A stretch of DNA of 64,000 nt. Origin: Crotalaria pallida. Lineage: Eukaryota > Streptophyta > Magnoliopsida > Fabales > Fabaceae. The DNA is taken from contig CM075652.1 in the NCBI GenBank assembly GCA_037953625.1, positions 19,364,501 through 19,428,500 of the forward strand. The letters run 5' to 3'. This document shows positions 12,775 to 22,766 of this stretch, piece after piece. The stretch's first letter is position 1, and each line of letters opens with the position of its first letter. A model generated the notes under the pieces. The model did not search any database. It had not been told where the DNA came from and was given only the letters and a program-made list of their open reading frames with translations. The position numbers and the translations under genes are program-made.

Positions 12775-15340
12775 CATGATAATCCAATAGTTGTACTAAG
12801 AATAGCGAAGCCTTTTGCAACATATTTTGCAACATATCCCACAAGCAAGACACCATGATTTAGCAATGCTTGATCAAATACATGGATCATTTTATCTCCC
12901 ATTTCAGCTCCCCCCGTAAGGATCATTATGTAGTTAGCTCCTATACAGTTGTGCTCACTGTCCTCTATTGTCCAATCTCTACAGTTCCAATACCAAGTCC
13001 TTTTCATCCCATGCAACAACTGACAAAAAAATTGATAGAAAATACAACAGCCACACACAACAGATGGCATGGGAATAATGGTTATGAAGACCAAAAAAAT
13101 ACATATCTTCTATTCATAACTATTTAATTCAAGTAGTATATGCAACCTATTTCAAAATGACTTCATTTGAACATACTAAAGTAAATTTATCTACATTTAG
13201 CAAATAACTAAATAAAGAGGGGAGGGAGTGATAATTTTCTAATTGATATTGCAAAGAGAAAAACTGTTTGACACAATTCATGAAGATATGCATGCTAGCA
13301 ACTTGCTGCAAAGCTGTTGCAGCTCTGCGAAGGATCTGATGAAGATATGGTTGAGAGTATAGACCTTGTTTCTAACAGTCCACCCGATATGTTCGCCACA
13401 ATCACATCTTCACTGGCCATGAGAGATGCTATTAGCTTTGCACCTGCCATCCTCTCCTGTTTAACATTAATAAATACACCAATCTTAGTTATGATATGGC
13501 ATTTTTCACATTCATTAAGTAATATGGATACACTCGGAAAAGGAATAAAAATACATACCACAAGCTATTTCAATATCAATCATCAAACTCAAATTTCTTT
13601 TAAGCTACTATACTTGTGTCAAATTGTTTTTTTATAAGAACTTGTGTCAAATTCTTGATCCCAATAAAATCATGTATATGTTATTACTAACGTGAAAGAG
13701 CAAAGATAGCTTGTCTGACTTCTTTCTCAGTGCTTTCAATGAGACTTTAATTTGAGAAGGTCAGATGCATAAGGAAGAACTGCAGATCTTAGATGATAGA
13801 CAGCTGAAAACAAGACCTGGATGCAAGCTGCTATAATCTCTGACTTCTTTTCAAACTGTAGACGAAAAAAATATACTTGTTTAATAACAAAGCAATAATG
13901 ACAGGAGTTGAAATACTTTCCTTGTCATTAAAGAACTGATTGATCACATAGGAGACAACAGAATTCCCTGCAGCAACAGACTCAATATGATCGAGACGAA
14001 GTCACATTCATAAATACCCAGCAACATTTTCTTGCTTATGTAACATCGTTATTACCTTTCTTCCGAACAACACTGGTTCTTTATGGTATGGAGTCTTCCT
14101 CAGCTTGTAGTTTAACACATATCATCAATGCTAGACAATCAATGCATCCATGTTGTGCTTTAGAAACTGTGAGAAAAAAGTTATACCCATCAAAATTTGT
14201 TCTAATTTATATAGAATAAAACGAAAATTACAAACTAAATAGTTTCATACCTGAATCAGAATTCAGACAAGGCCATAATAACACTGTTTCAATCATCCTT
14301 CTAATCACATGCATTGAAGGGTGGTAAAGAGACTCTGAGCCTCTGACCTATATATCCAAAGAAGCCACATTAATGCAAACTAAACTGGATTACTGGAACA
14401 ATTGAAGAGTAGAAACTGAAACATACTTCTTAAAAGCAGGAGATGGTGACAAAATATTGGCAGAGGAAAATAATTACCACAAGGGATGTGCAGATTGAAA
14501 ATAAAGAGGTCTTGATCTTCAATATATTCTTTGAGAATTCTACTATCAAACAAGAAATGCATAGACCAGTGGCATAAACAAAAAAAAGATCCATTCAATC
14601 ACACAATGAAAAAGGGAACGTAAAACAGATAAAGCTTTAATGAAGAAATTTTGGATCAGGACACACCACAACAACACCGATTTCAGATCTATAGTTTCTA
14701 CGGATTTAAAAATGAATCAAGGATCCCAAAAGCACAAAATTACAAAAAATAAAAATAAAATAAAACGGTTGCAAAAAAAAGCAGATGGAACAGTAAAAAA
14801 TAGTACATAGCAGAAATCATAAAAAATGAGCAATGGGAGAAAGCTAAAAACACTAAAATGGTTACTGAGTGTATGCTGAGTGTGCGGCTGCTGCTTCTTC
14901 TTCTGCGATTGAGGTCGAAGCGAACTTCAGTGGAGAAGACGTCGTCGAAGAGAAGCGAATGGCGGCGGAGAGGAGACGAACTGGAGAGGAGACGGTTGTG
15001 AAACAAAGAAGAAGAACGGAGGGAAGACGACGGCGGAGGGAAGAACGGAGGGAACCGAGAGTCGCGCTGGGTTTGGAGAACGGAGGGACGAAGAACGCTG
15101 GCTGGGATTGTTCTGTTTTGTTTTAGGAATAGGGGGAATAAGAGCAACTACCACCACCGCCACAAGTAACAAACGAAAATCGAAACCAGAGAGAAATGAG
15201 AAAGGGAAGTTACCCAACGAAAGGCGGAGAAGGTAGCAGAAGCCACATCGCGGCGGCGGAGAGAGCGGAGAACGGCGGAGATAGCGGAAGAGAGATAAGA
15301 GGAAAGTGAAAGAGAGAGAGTTTCGATCGTGAGTTGAAAG
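12775..15340 (-). pseudogene. Captured host gene fragments inside the CACTA element (possible ARM-repeat-type protein)
   Basis: Read on the minus strand, this stretch shows successive exon-like blocks bounded by AG and GT. They are at about 14479-14542, 14251-14347, 14056-14166, 13917-13967, 13700-13855, 13296-13456 and 12775-12940, preceded by a GC-rich pyrimidine-rich leader at 14870-15340 that looks like a plant promoter and 5' UTR. The blocks translate to ordinary globular protein, with motifs such as HGCIDCLALMIC, SVVSYVINQFF, IIAACIQVLFSAVYHL and MAGAKLIASLMASEDVI. The alpha-helical leucine/alanine pattern recalls ARM/HEAT-repeat proteins, but I cannot name the gene. An in-frame stop after EEDSIP and a stop after LLKLKSH show that it is broken. 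The last block (GANYIMILTGG, VGYVAKYVAKGF) may belong to the same gene or another one. The ORFs at 14740-15217 are low-complexity leader translations. Confidence 0.55.
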
Positions 15341-15374
15341 AGATGAAACGGAAAAATATTTATTTTACAATATT

Positions 15375-15593
15375 GATCCCGGTTCCGGTTTTTTATTATT
15401 CATCCCCGTTGAAGTAAAACAATGGGATAAATAAGGTTTGTGTGATTTTTAATTTTTTAAAAAATAAAAAATTATTTATGTTTTAATATTGATCCCGGTT
15501 CCGTGTTTTTTATAACCGGGATCAATAAATTCATGGTATTTTTTAACTATCATTTGTCTATTAATCCCAGTTCCGAAACGGAACCGGGATTAA
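15375..15593. repeat. CACTA right subterminal repeat cluster with hairpin
   Basis: Copies of the GATCCCGGTTCCG motif occur at 15375, 15491, about 15514 (reversed) and as a facing pair at 15561-15593. That last pair makes a 15-bp inverted repeat with one mismatch around an AAA loop. It mirrors the left cluster. Confidence 0.85.
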
Positions 15594-15610
15594 TATCTGG
15601 GAACTTTTTT

Positions 15611-15627
15611 GCTATTCTGTAGTAGTG
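15611..15627 (-). repeat. CACTA right terminal inverted repeat
   Basis: On the minus strand it reads CACTACTACAGAATAGC, with one mismatch to the left end. The TSD ATT follows at 15628-15630. Confidence 0.92.
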
Positions 15628-15630
15628 ATT

Positions 15631-18056
15631 AATCAACTTAAAACAAATCATGTCTGAAAAGTATGCACTTAGAACAACCAAATTTCATCACAGTCACATG
15701 ATTACTTAAACAGGAACCGAAACATGGACATAAACCAATTAGGGCATACATATTCATAGCACTTAGACCAATTAAGTCACACGGCATACAACTCTCTTTA
15801 TCAAAATAAAATAAATCTTCTACACCTATATGATCACATCCAAGTATCACAATCAAAGTGAAAAGTCCAGCCAAGTCCATACAAGGCACTAAACACATCA
15901 AAATGTCAAATGAAGTATCAAATCAAATACGGGAAAGACAAAAAAGGAAAATTCAAAATCACATCAAGCCAAAGAGTTTCACTCCCAAAATTTGCAGAAC
16001 ACTGAAACATATTCCAAAGTTCAAATCATAAAATTTTCAAGTCAGACCAACACTCAAAACACAAGTTTTTATTCAGATTTGCCCTAGAAACCAAATTAGA
16101 CCTGTAGCAAAAACCTGAAGCGAAAATGCAATTATTATAAATAGTAAACTAACTCTAATTCACACGAAATTTGGCATAGAACACCTACACATATCCAAGA
16201 TTATACCCTAAAAATTTCAGATTATTTGGAGTTGTCTAAGTTGCATTTTACCAATTAAATTTTTCTCTAGTCCTGAAAAATATGAACAGAGTTTGCTCAC
16301 TATTTTATATTAAATAAAATACCAAATCAACTCCAAACAACCTCAAATTTTACAGAGAGTCTCATAACATGTATAGGGTCCTACCATAAAAAGTCCTTTG
16401 GAGTAGCGCAGGTTCGAAATTTCAGTTCACATTCAACCCGAAAACCCCGTTTTTCCGAAATTGTTTTCTTAAAAACAATCTTTGTAAAATTAGTAAATCA
16501 TTTCTAAATATCGCACAAAATTTAAGAGATTTAAAACGCCAAATCGATTCCAAACCAAACCAAAATTTCCAGAATGAATTCAAATAGTTCCAGGAACAAC
16601 ACACGAAATTTTCAAGGCAATCCAACTAGCACAACTAGTATTTATCAAAGCCTCTTGCAAGGAAATCACCTATAATTCAAAATTTCAGCATACTAGCACA
16701 TAAACATGATGTGTGCGTAGCATACATATTATTTCCTTATTAGTTTGTATTTATTTTAATAAATATTCATGCATTTTATTCTAATTTAGCATGCATTTAA
16801 TTCATATTTCACCTGGAAAGGTATCTTGTGCTTTTAATGTGTAGATTGCTTATTTTGAGGCTTGGAGCATTGGAAAATAAAGAAATAAATTAAAGAAGAT
16901 ATGCTAAGAGATATTGTGAGCAGAAATCTAGAAAAAGATAGAGACATAGGCATGTGAGAGGAAGGAGATTGCTTATGGATTTATTTTGCTATTTGGGCCC
17001 AACACTTGGAGGAAGGAAAATCTATAAAAGGAGGAAGATAGAAACCCTAAAAAACAACATTAGTCATAACATGTAGTAGTAGAATTTTAGTAGTAGTAGT
17101 AGGATTAGAATTAGAATTAGGATTATTTTCTCTATCATAGCCAGAAACAAATTAGAAAATAAGGATTCAAGGTTGCGCAACTCTCTCCATGAAGAACTAG
17201 AAGGGGTTTGAAGACGGAAGAAATTCCTCATCTTTCATCTTTTGGTTATTTCTACCTTTTATTCCTTTATTCTTATTTTTTGGTTTGTATTATGTATATG
17301 ATTGAGTAGTTTTCCGTTTCTAAGGATTATGATTAGCCCATGGAGGCATTGACATGATGATTTGATTATTTTATCTTATTATTATTTATTTATTTTAGAT
17401 TTAATTATGGTGTTCTTAATGCTTGTGATTGTGTTGGATCCCACTATTGCATGATCCCAGATAGTAAGGGAAGAACCGAAAGGTGAACCTTAGTGTTAGA
17501 AAATACATAATTAAACTTAAGGTTTTAGATCACGAAAGTAGTTCTAATCCTTGAGAGGATTCAATGAATTATCATAGAACTTAATAGATTTAATGTACCC
17601 TAATTACCATGAAAGTAGGAATTAGGCCTCATTAGGTACGGTGCTAAGATTCTGAAAGGAACTAGTATTCTACATGAGGATAATTCACCTTCAAAGTAAA
17701 TCTAATTTAATAAGAGATATATCTTTAATTGATTGTCAACGTTGATATGCGGTGAAACTAATCCTTGGAAGATTTAATTCTTATCTTATATCATATCTTT
17801 AGATTTATTTTATTTTATTTTATATCTCAATCCAATCTTTTATTTTATTTTTTTCATATCTCTAATAGATTCGTTTAGCTAATCTATACTTGTAATTAGT
17901 TGGTAATTAACAAACAAAATCCCTGTGGAGACGATATCTTTTTATACTACTACTTGACATAACCCGTGCGCTTGCGGGCGTATCAAAACACATCTCATAT
18001 TAATCTTCAACATACAGCCCCGATTTGCTTTTAATCCTATTCCAAACACAAAACAA
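15631..18056 (-). mobile_element. Z-type LTR remnant, minus orientation (host of CACTA and of a solo LTR)
   Basis: After removing the solo LTR at 16707-17985, the remaining 1.1 kb resembles the minus strand of the Z LTR. For example, the reverse complement near 16195-16250 reads CTCCAAATAATCTGAAATTTTTA, like 30196-30220 on the plus strand. It has no ORF of note. The CACTA TSD shows that 1-15 belongs to the same host. A new plus-strand Z LTR begins at 18057, so this is a separate, older copy. Its own ends are not in the window. Confidence 0.6.
16707..17985 (+). mobile_element. Solo LTR, 1279 bp, Athila-like
   Basis: It begins TGATGTGTGCG and ends GCGGGCGTATCA, flanked by the direct repeat AAACA (16702-16706 and 17986-17990). 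It carries a TATA box (TATAAAAGG near 17025) in plus orientation and a (TAG)n tract near 17074-17100. The 3' end reads CCCTGTGGAGACGATA, a short TACTAC block, then CGTGCGCTTGCGGGCGTATCA. The Athila LTR at 33087-34205 ends with the same layout (GGGAGACGAC, TACTAT, then CGGCCTCGATCA), hence the lineage call. There are no internal domains, so it is a recombination product. Confidence 0.82.
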
Positions 18057-18910
18057 TGTGACATCCCGTATTTTCCCGATTAATATAAATAAGTTTTCAT
18101 TAAAGAAGAATTTTGAGATATTGTTTTACAAAGGATTTTTCATGGGTATTTTATTCGATTACGTAATCAATTTTCGATTTTATGGAATTTGGCAAACAAA
18201 GATTTTTATAGAGTTCAAGCAAATGATTTTATTGAGTTTGGAGTAATTTGTAGAATCAAAGACCTTTTGATGAGACTGAAGAATCAAAGAGCTTTTGATG
18301 ATGTCAAATAAGTAAGCTTGGCAGAAGGCTCGGAAACTAAATTTTGCGTATGCGTTCCGACAAAGGCAAAGGCTCGGCGGAGGCTCGGAAAATTGGGATT
18401 CTAAGCTACCTTCAACAAGTCAGCATTTGAAGCTCAAGCTCGGTATGCGCTCGGCCCTTGATCATGGCTAAGTTTATCCAAGTTTGCAAGTTCGTTTCTT
18501 CTTTTCTAGACAGTAAGCTCGAATGATGATTTGCTCTGTACTCGCTCGGATTAAGCTTGAAATTGCCACAGCATCAGAAAGAGCAAATAAGCTCGGGTTG
18601 ATCGCACTCAACTTGTCTGATTGCCCCATGCTCAGATCAAGCTCAGAAACACCAAGCTCGAACAAAGCTCAAAGCTCGGAAATCTCTGTTCATCGTCTTC
18701 AACAATGCATCATCTTCAACCTTCAGACTCTGCTCAGTTGCTCCGTACATTTTATTACCATTGAGTCTGGGTAGAAGTTCTAGGTTTTAACTCCAATGCT
18801 TTGATAAGTTTGAAATTCAAAATGAGTTAAAGCAAAGGTTGGTGAAGTGTCACCATCACTGCTCTTCTGTCATTGTTACCGTTGAAAACCCCATGACATT
18901 TTCGTACGAC

Positions 18911-18933
18911 TTTCTCTCTCTCTCTCTCTCTCT
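18911..18933. repeat. TC microsatellite upstream of LTR TATA box
   Basis: The (TC)n run is longer here than in the 3' LTR (around 26629-26645), so it has changed length since insertion. Pyrimidine tracts just upstream of the TATA box are common in plant promoters. Confidence 0.85.
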
Positions 18934-18956
18934 GTTTTCTGGAGATCAGAGGAGAC

Positions 18957-18963
18957 TATAAAT
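18957..18963 (+). promoter_or_regulatory. Putative TATA box of the copia 5' LTR
   Basis: TATAAAT lies just after the (TC)n run and GGAGATCAGAGGAGAC. The same arrangement occurs in the 3' LTR near 26669. It is the likely promoter for genomic RNA. Confidence 0.6.
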
Positions 18964-19894
18964 GGTGGTCTTCAACAGTAACATGAAGGAGAATTTTCAA
19001 CACACATTTTTGAACCATTTTTCTCTGAACTTGAACTTTAATTTTACCTTCGAAAAACAGAGCAGAAATCACAATCTCTCAGAGAAGAAGATCATTCGAT
19101 TTTCATACGAACTTAGAGAGTTAAAACTTTCAAATCTTAACTCTAAGTTCGAATCAGTTCTTCTCTGTGATACCCTTCTGAAATTGACTCACTCTTGATA
19201 TTCAATCTTTCAACGCATTCGAAGAGTGTTTTGAATCGGAGCCATCCTCGTTCATTATCGTCTTCATCGTGTTTGCTGTTGTGAGAAGCTGGTCTCTGAT
19301 CGAGAAAGCTTCCTTGGTTTGTAAAGGTTCCAAAGAGGTTCTTTGGTCATCGATTTGTTGTGGGTAGTTTGTCACGAGTTTGGCATACTCGTTTGACTGG
19401 ATAGGTTTAGAGGGGTAGTCTCTTGTAAATCCTTTGTAACCCAGAAAATCAATTTTTAGTAAAAGCTCTCTAAAAGGTTTTTAGAGGGGACTGGACTAGC
19501 TCTAAGGGTGAGAGTGAACCAGGATAAATTTATTATGTTCTTTGTTTACTGCTTATCTGCTGCTGCCGTGCTTAACTATTTTTCCGCTGTTTTTCATGCA
19601 ACCAAGTTTCAATCGTTATTTTTCATAGCTCGGCTTTGAGTGTTGTTCTCCGAGCTTAAGTCTCAAAAACCAGCTCTACCTTGAAGCAGCTCGGTTAACT
19701 GATTAACCATTCTGTTTATCTATTCGGTTAATCAATTAACCTTGTTTGCTCGGAAAGAAGCTCGGCATTTCATTTAAAACCGTGAACAACATTCAATCAA
19801 TTTTCAGTAAATCGAAAAATTGCCATATTAGGTTCAATCTCCTATTCATCCCCCCTCTACTCGATTGTTAGGCCTCTTGTTGGTTTCCAACAAG

Positions 19895-19910
19895 TGGTAT
19901 CAAAGTTCGG
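19895..19910 (+). other. Primer binding site (initiator Met tRNA type)
   Basis: TGGTATCAAAGTTCGG begins 3 nt after the LTR end. The other Met-type sites in this window begin TGGTATCAGAGC, so this one carries one or two substitutions in its core. Confidence 0.85.
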
Positions 19911-19961
19911 TCGAAAGATCGAGTGTAAAAACTTTTTCGAAAAGATCCTTGAGGAAACCGA

Positions 19962-21941
19962 ATGGCTACTAACAATCCCTTCGGAGGTGAAGGCTCTTCC
20001 ATAAATAGACCACCACTATTCAATGGTGAGGGTTATGCTTACTAGAAAGCTCGAATGAAAATTTTCATTGAAGCCATAGATATGGAAATTTGGAAATCTA
20101 TTGAAAATGGGCCATTTGTCCCTAAGAGAAAAATTAATGATGAAGTTGTAGAAATCCCATGGGAAAGCTGGGATGATGATGATAAAAGGAAAGTCTCCTT
20201 TGATTTAAAAGCCAAAAACATCATCACATCAGCTTTGTCCTATGATGAATTCTTTAGAGTGTCAAGTTGCAAATCCACAAAAGAAATGTGGGATATTCTT
20301 CAACTTACACATGAAGGGACAAGTGAAGTCAGACGAGCAAGGCTAAATACTCTGATGCATGAATATGAGCTATTCCGGATGCTGCCAAATGAGAACATAA
20401 GTGATTTGCAGAAACGGTTTACTCATATTATAAACCATCTTAATGCTCTCGGTAAAACATTTCAAAATGCCGAGATAACTAACAAAGTGCTTAGATGTCT
20501 TAGCAGAGAATGGCATCCGAAGGTCACTGCCATCATGGAAGCGAAGGACTTGGACACAATGAGCATAGCCACTTTGTTCAGCAAGTTGCAAGAGCATGAG
20601 ATGGAGCTCGGCAGACTGACCATGCATGAAGAATCTAATAAGAAGAAGAAGGGAATTTCCCTCAAAGCTGCTATAAAGGCAACCAAAGAATCCTCTGAAG
20701 ATGATTCCAGATCGGACATAGATGAGGAAGACTTTGGTCTCATGGTCAGGAAGTTCAGCAAATTTTTCAAAGGCAAAAAGAACTTCATAAACAGAGCAAG
20801 AGATACCAAAAGCACTCACCACAAAGGCTCAAGTTCAAAAGACCGTGTTAGATGCCATGAATGTGGTGAAGCGGGTCACATTAGAACTTACTGCCCAAGA
20901 TTACAGAAGCAAGGTGGTGAAGAAATGAAGAAGAACAAAGACCATAAGAAGAAGAGAGCTTACATAGTATGGGATGCACCCAACAACAATACCAGCTCAA
21001 GCTCCAGTTCAGGCGATGAAGAAGAAAAAGCAATTTTGTGCTTGATGGGAAGGGAAACTGTGTTTAGAAGCCCGAGCCAAACTAGTCCCGAGCAAGAATC
21101 GTGCTCGAACTGTGAAAAGGAAGTATCGAGCCCAGCACTCAGAATTGATGAACAAGACCTTCCTGTATATGACTCTTGCTCGGAGTGTGAAGATGAGGAA
21201 GCTTGTTCGAGTCTCAGATATGCCAATCAAGAAGACTCATCGAGCTTGGCATTTGGCGCAACTAAGCAAAGATCAAGTTTCAAATGCTTAATGGGCAAAC
21301 ACAGCGAGGAAACCTCAGCTAGCCGAACTGAGGTAACCTCTACATCTGATTCTGACTCTAAATCTGAATTTAATGACACTGATGAATTGTTTTCTGCTTA
21401 TCTTGAAATGCAAACCGAATTCAAGAAGCTTGCTAAAAATTTCATTAAATTAAAACAGAATCTCTCAAATTATAAAGAGCAAGTTCTTGAGTTGGAAAAT
21501 TCAATTGAAATTCTGAAAAGCAGAAACAAGTCATTGGAAAACACTATCACTCAACTGAAAAATGAAAATCTTGACTGCTGCACTAAATATGAAAAAGAAA
21601 TTTCTGAACTTCAATTTAAAAGTGCAATTGTCACCAAGAGTGATGGTTTGTTTGATAGGCTTCTAGCCAAACAAAGAAACTACTCGAACAAATCTGGGCT
21701 CGACTACACACAGACCAAAAAGAAAGCAGTAAGGAAACTCGGGTATGTCTCAAACTTTAAAAACTCGAAAAAGCCGAGTTGCTCCTACTGTGGTCTTCAT
21801 GGTCATACACCTAATGATGAATGTAAAATCCGACGAAATGGGGTAGCCAAGGGCAACTTTGTTTGGGTAGTTAAAAGGAAAGATTCAACTGCTAACCCCC
21901 AGGGACCCAAGACAATTTGGGTACCCGAATCAAAGAAGTAA
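19962..21941 (+). pseudogene. gag: Copia Gag, interrupted by one early stop
   Basis: Gag is the capsid/nucleocapsid precursor that packages the element RNA. The ATG at 19962 opens a frame that is cut by TAG at codon 28 (20043-20045), where the related Gag at 42386-44176 has Trp. The frame then stays open to 21941 (628 residues from the ATG at 20055). It has the copia UBN2-type capsid region in the first 200 residues, an acidic/Ser-rich linker, a CCHC knuckle at residues 267-280 (CHECGEAGHIRTYC), a predicted coiled coil at about 455-525, and a second Cys/His motif at 576-590 with one extra residue before the last Cys. It is otherwise intact and long, as in SIRE elements. A G-to-A change explains the stop. 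pol follows in another frame. Confidence 0.9.
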
Positions 21942-21948
21942 TATTTTT

Positions 21949-22407
21949 GTGATGCAGGTGTGCTTCCGAGCGAAAGAGAACAGATGGTACCTTGATAGTG
22001 GCTGCTCGAAGCACATGACGGGGGACAAAAATCTATTCATTGAACTTTCACATTCAGATAAGGGCTACGTCACTTATGGCGATAACAACCGAGGTAAAAT
22101 ATTGGGTGAAGGTAAAGTCAGTAATCCTGCCAACTTGGTTATCAATAATGTTTTACTTGTAAAAGGGCTAGAACAAAATCTTTTAAGTTTTAGCCAACTT
22201 TGTGATATTGGTAACCATGTTGTTTTTACCGCTGCCCATTGCATTATTAAAAGTGACGAGGACAACTCTGTCAAATTTGTTGGAAAACGATATAACAATA
22301 CTTATTTGGTTGATTTGAATGAAATCACCTCTTTGGTAACCACTTGCATGGTTAGCAAAGAAAGTGATACATGGTTATGGCATAGAAGGACAGCTAACAA
22401 AATGTAA
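21949..22407 (+). pseudogene. pol: Copia protease and start of the GAG-pre-integrase domain
   Basis: This piece carries the copia aspartic protease signature WYLDSGCSKHMTG near its start. The usual LLSFSQLCD block and the beginning of the pre-integrase domain (LWHRR) follow. The frame then breaks at about 22390-22407 and continues in another frame from about 22408. The reading frame differs from that of gag, so expression would need a frame change or the lesion lies upstream. The first in-frame codon is GTG with an ATG next to it; in copia elements pol is normally translated as part of a Gag-Pol polyprotein, so neither need be a true start. Confidence 0.85.
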
Positions 22408-22766
22408 ATCAGTTAAAGAAACTACAATCAAAAGACCTAGTGATTGGTTTACCAAAGCTGAATTTTAATGTTGAGGGGGTTTGCTCATCTTGCAAGAAGT
22501 GCAAACCAACCAAAAAGAAAAATGATTTTTCATCTAAATTGATGGTCTCAACAAATCGACCATTGGAAATGTTACACATGGATTTGTTTGGACCATCACA
22601 AGTGAAAAGCTTTGGTGGCAATCTCTATGCCTTAGTAATTGTAGATGACTTTTCCAAATTTACATGGAGTTTGTTTTTAAAATCAAAAAGTGACACTTTT
22701 GAAAATTTTAAAGAGCTTGTCAAACAACTCCAGAACCGTGCTAACCAAAAAGTTGTTGTAATCTGA
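22408..22766 (+). pseudogene. pol: Copia integrase N-terminal part, ended by an in-frame stop
   Basis: The frame resumes after the frameshift and carries the zinc-binding region (CSSCKKCKPTKK) and the first catalytic Asp (codon 22581-22583, in LHMDLFGP). It ends at TGA 22764-22766, two codons before the second catalytic Asp (22770-22772). The frame is the same as that of the long piece that follows, so a single C-to-T type change accounts for the break. Confidence 0.85.

Larger units (their letters stand above)
16..15627. mobile_element. CACTA (En/Spm-type) DNA transposon, non-autonomous, with nested LTR insertions
   Basis: The element begins CACTACAACAGAATAGC and ends with the inverted copy GCTATTCTGTAGTAGTG. 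It is flanked by the 3-bp direct repeat ATT (13-15 and 15628-15630), the duplication size expected of CACTA transposons. Both ends carry clustered subterminal copies of a GATCCCGGTTCCG motif in both orientations, another CACTA hallmark. Without the LTR insertion at 595-12774 the original element was about 3.4 kb. No transposase motif is visible, so it would depend on a helper. Its internal part (12775-15340) reads as exon-intron fragments of a host gene on the minus strand, so I read it as a Pack-CACTA-like gene-capturing element. The ends are seen directly; the capture is inference. Confidence 0.9.
18249..19892 (+). repeat. Copia 5' LTR (1644 bp)
   Basis: It runs from TGTAGAATCAAAG to GGTTTCCAACA and pairs with 25908-27604. 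It carries at least twelve GCTCGG hexamers, a (TC)n microsatellite (18911-18933), a TATA box (TATAAAT, 18957-18963) and, near the 3' end, two GGTTAA...TTAACC near-palindromes at 19690-19745. The short ORFs in it (18523-18774, 18962-19198) recur in the 3' LTR with substitutions but show no recognisable domain. Confidence 0.95.

Noticed and set aside
14740..15217. Overlapping ORFs on both strands in the GC-rich leader of the captured gene
   Set aside because: Three overlapping frames in a pyrimidine-rich stretch are typical of 5' UTR low complexity; none shows a domain.
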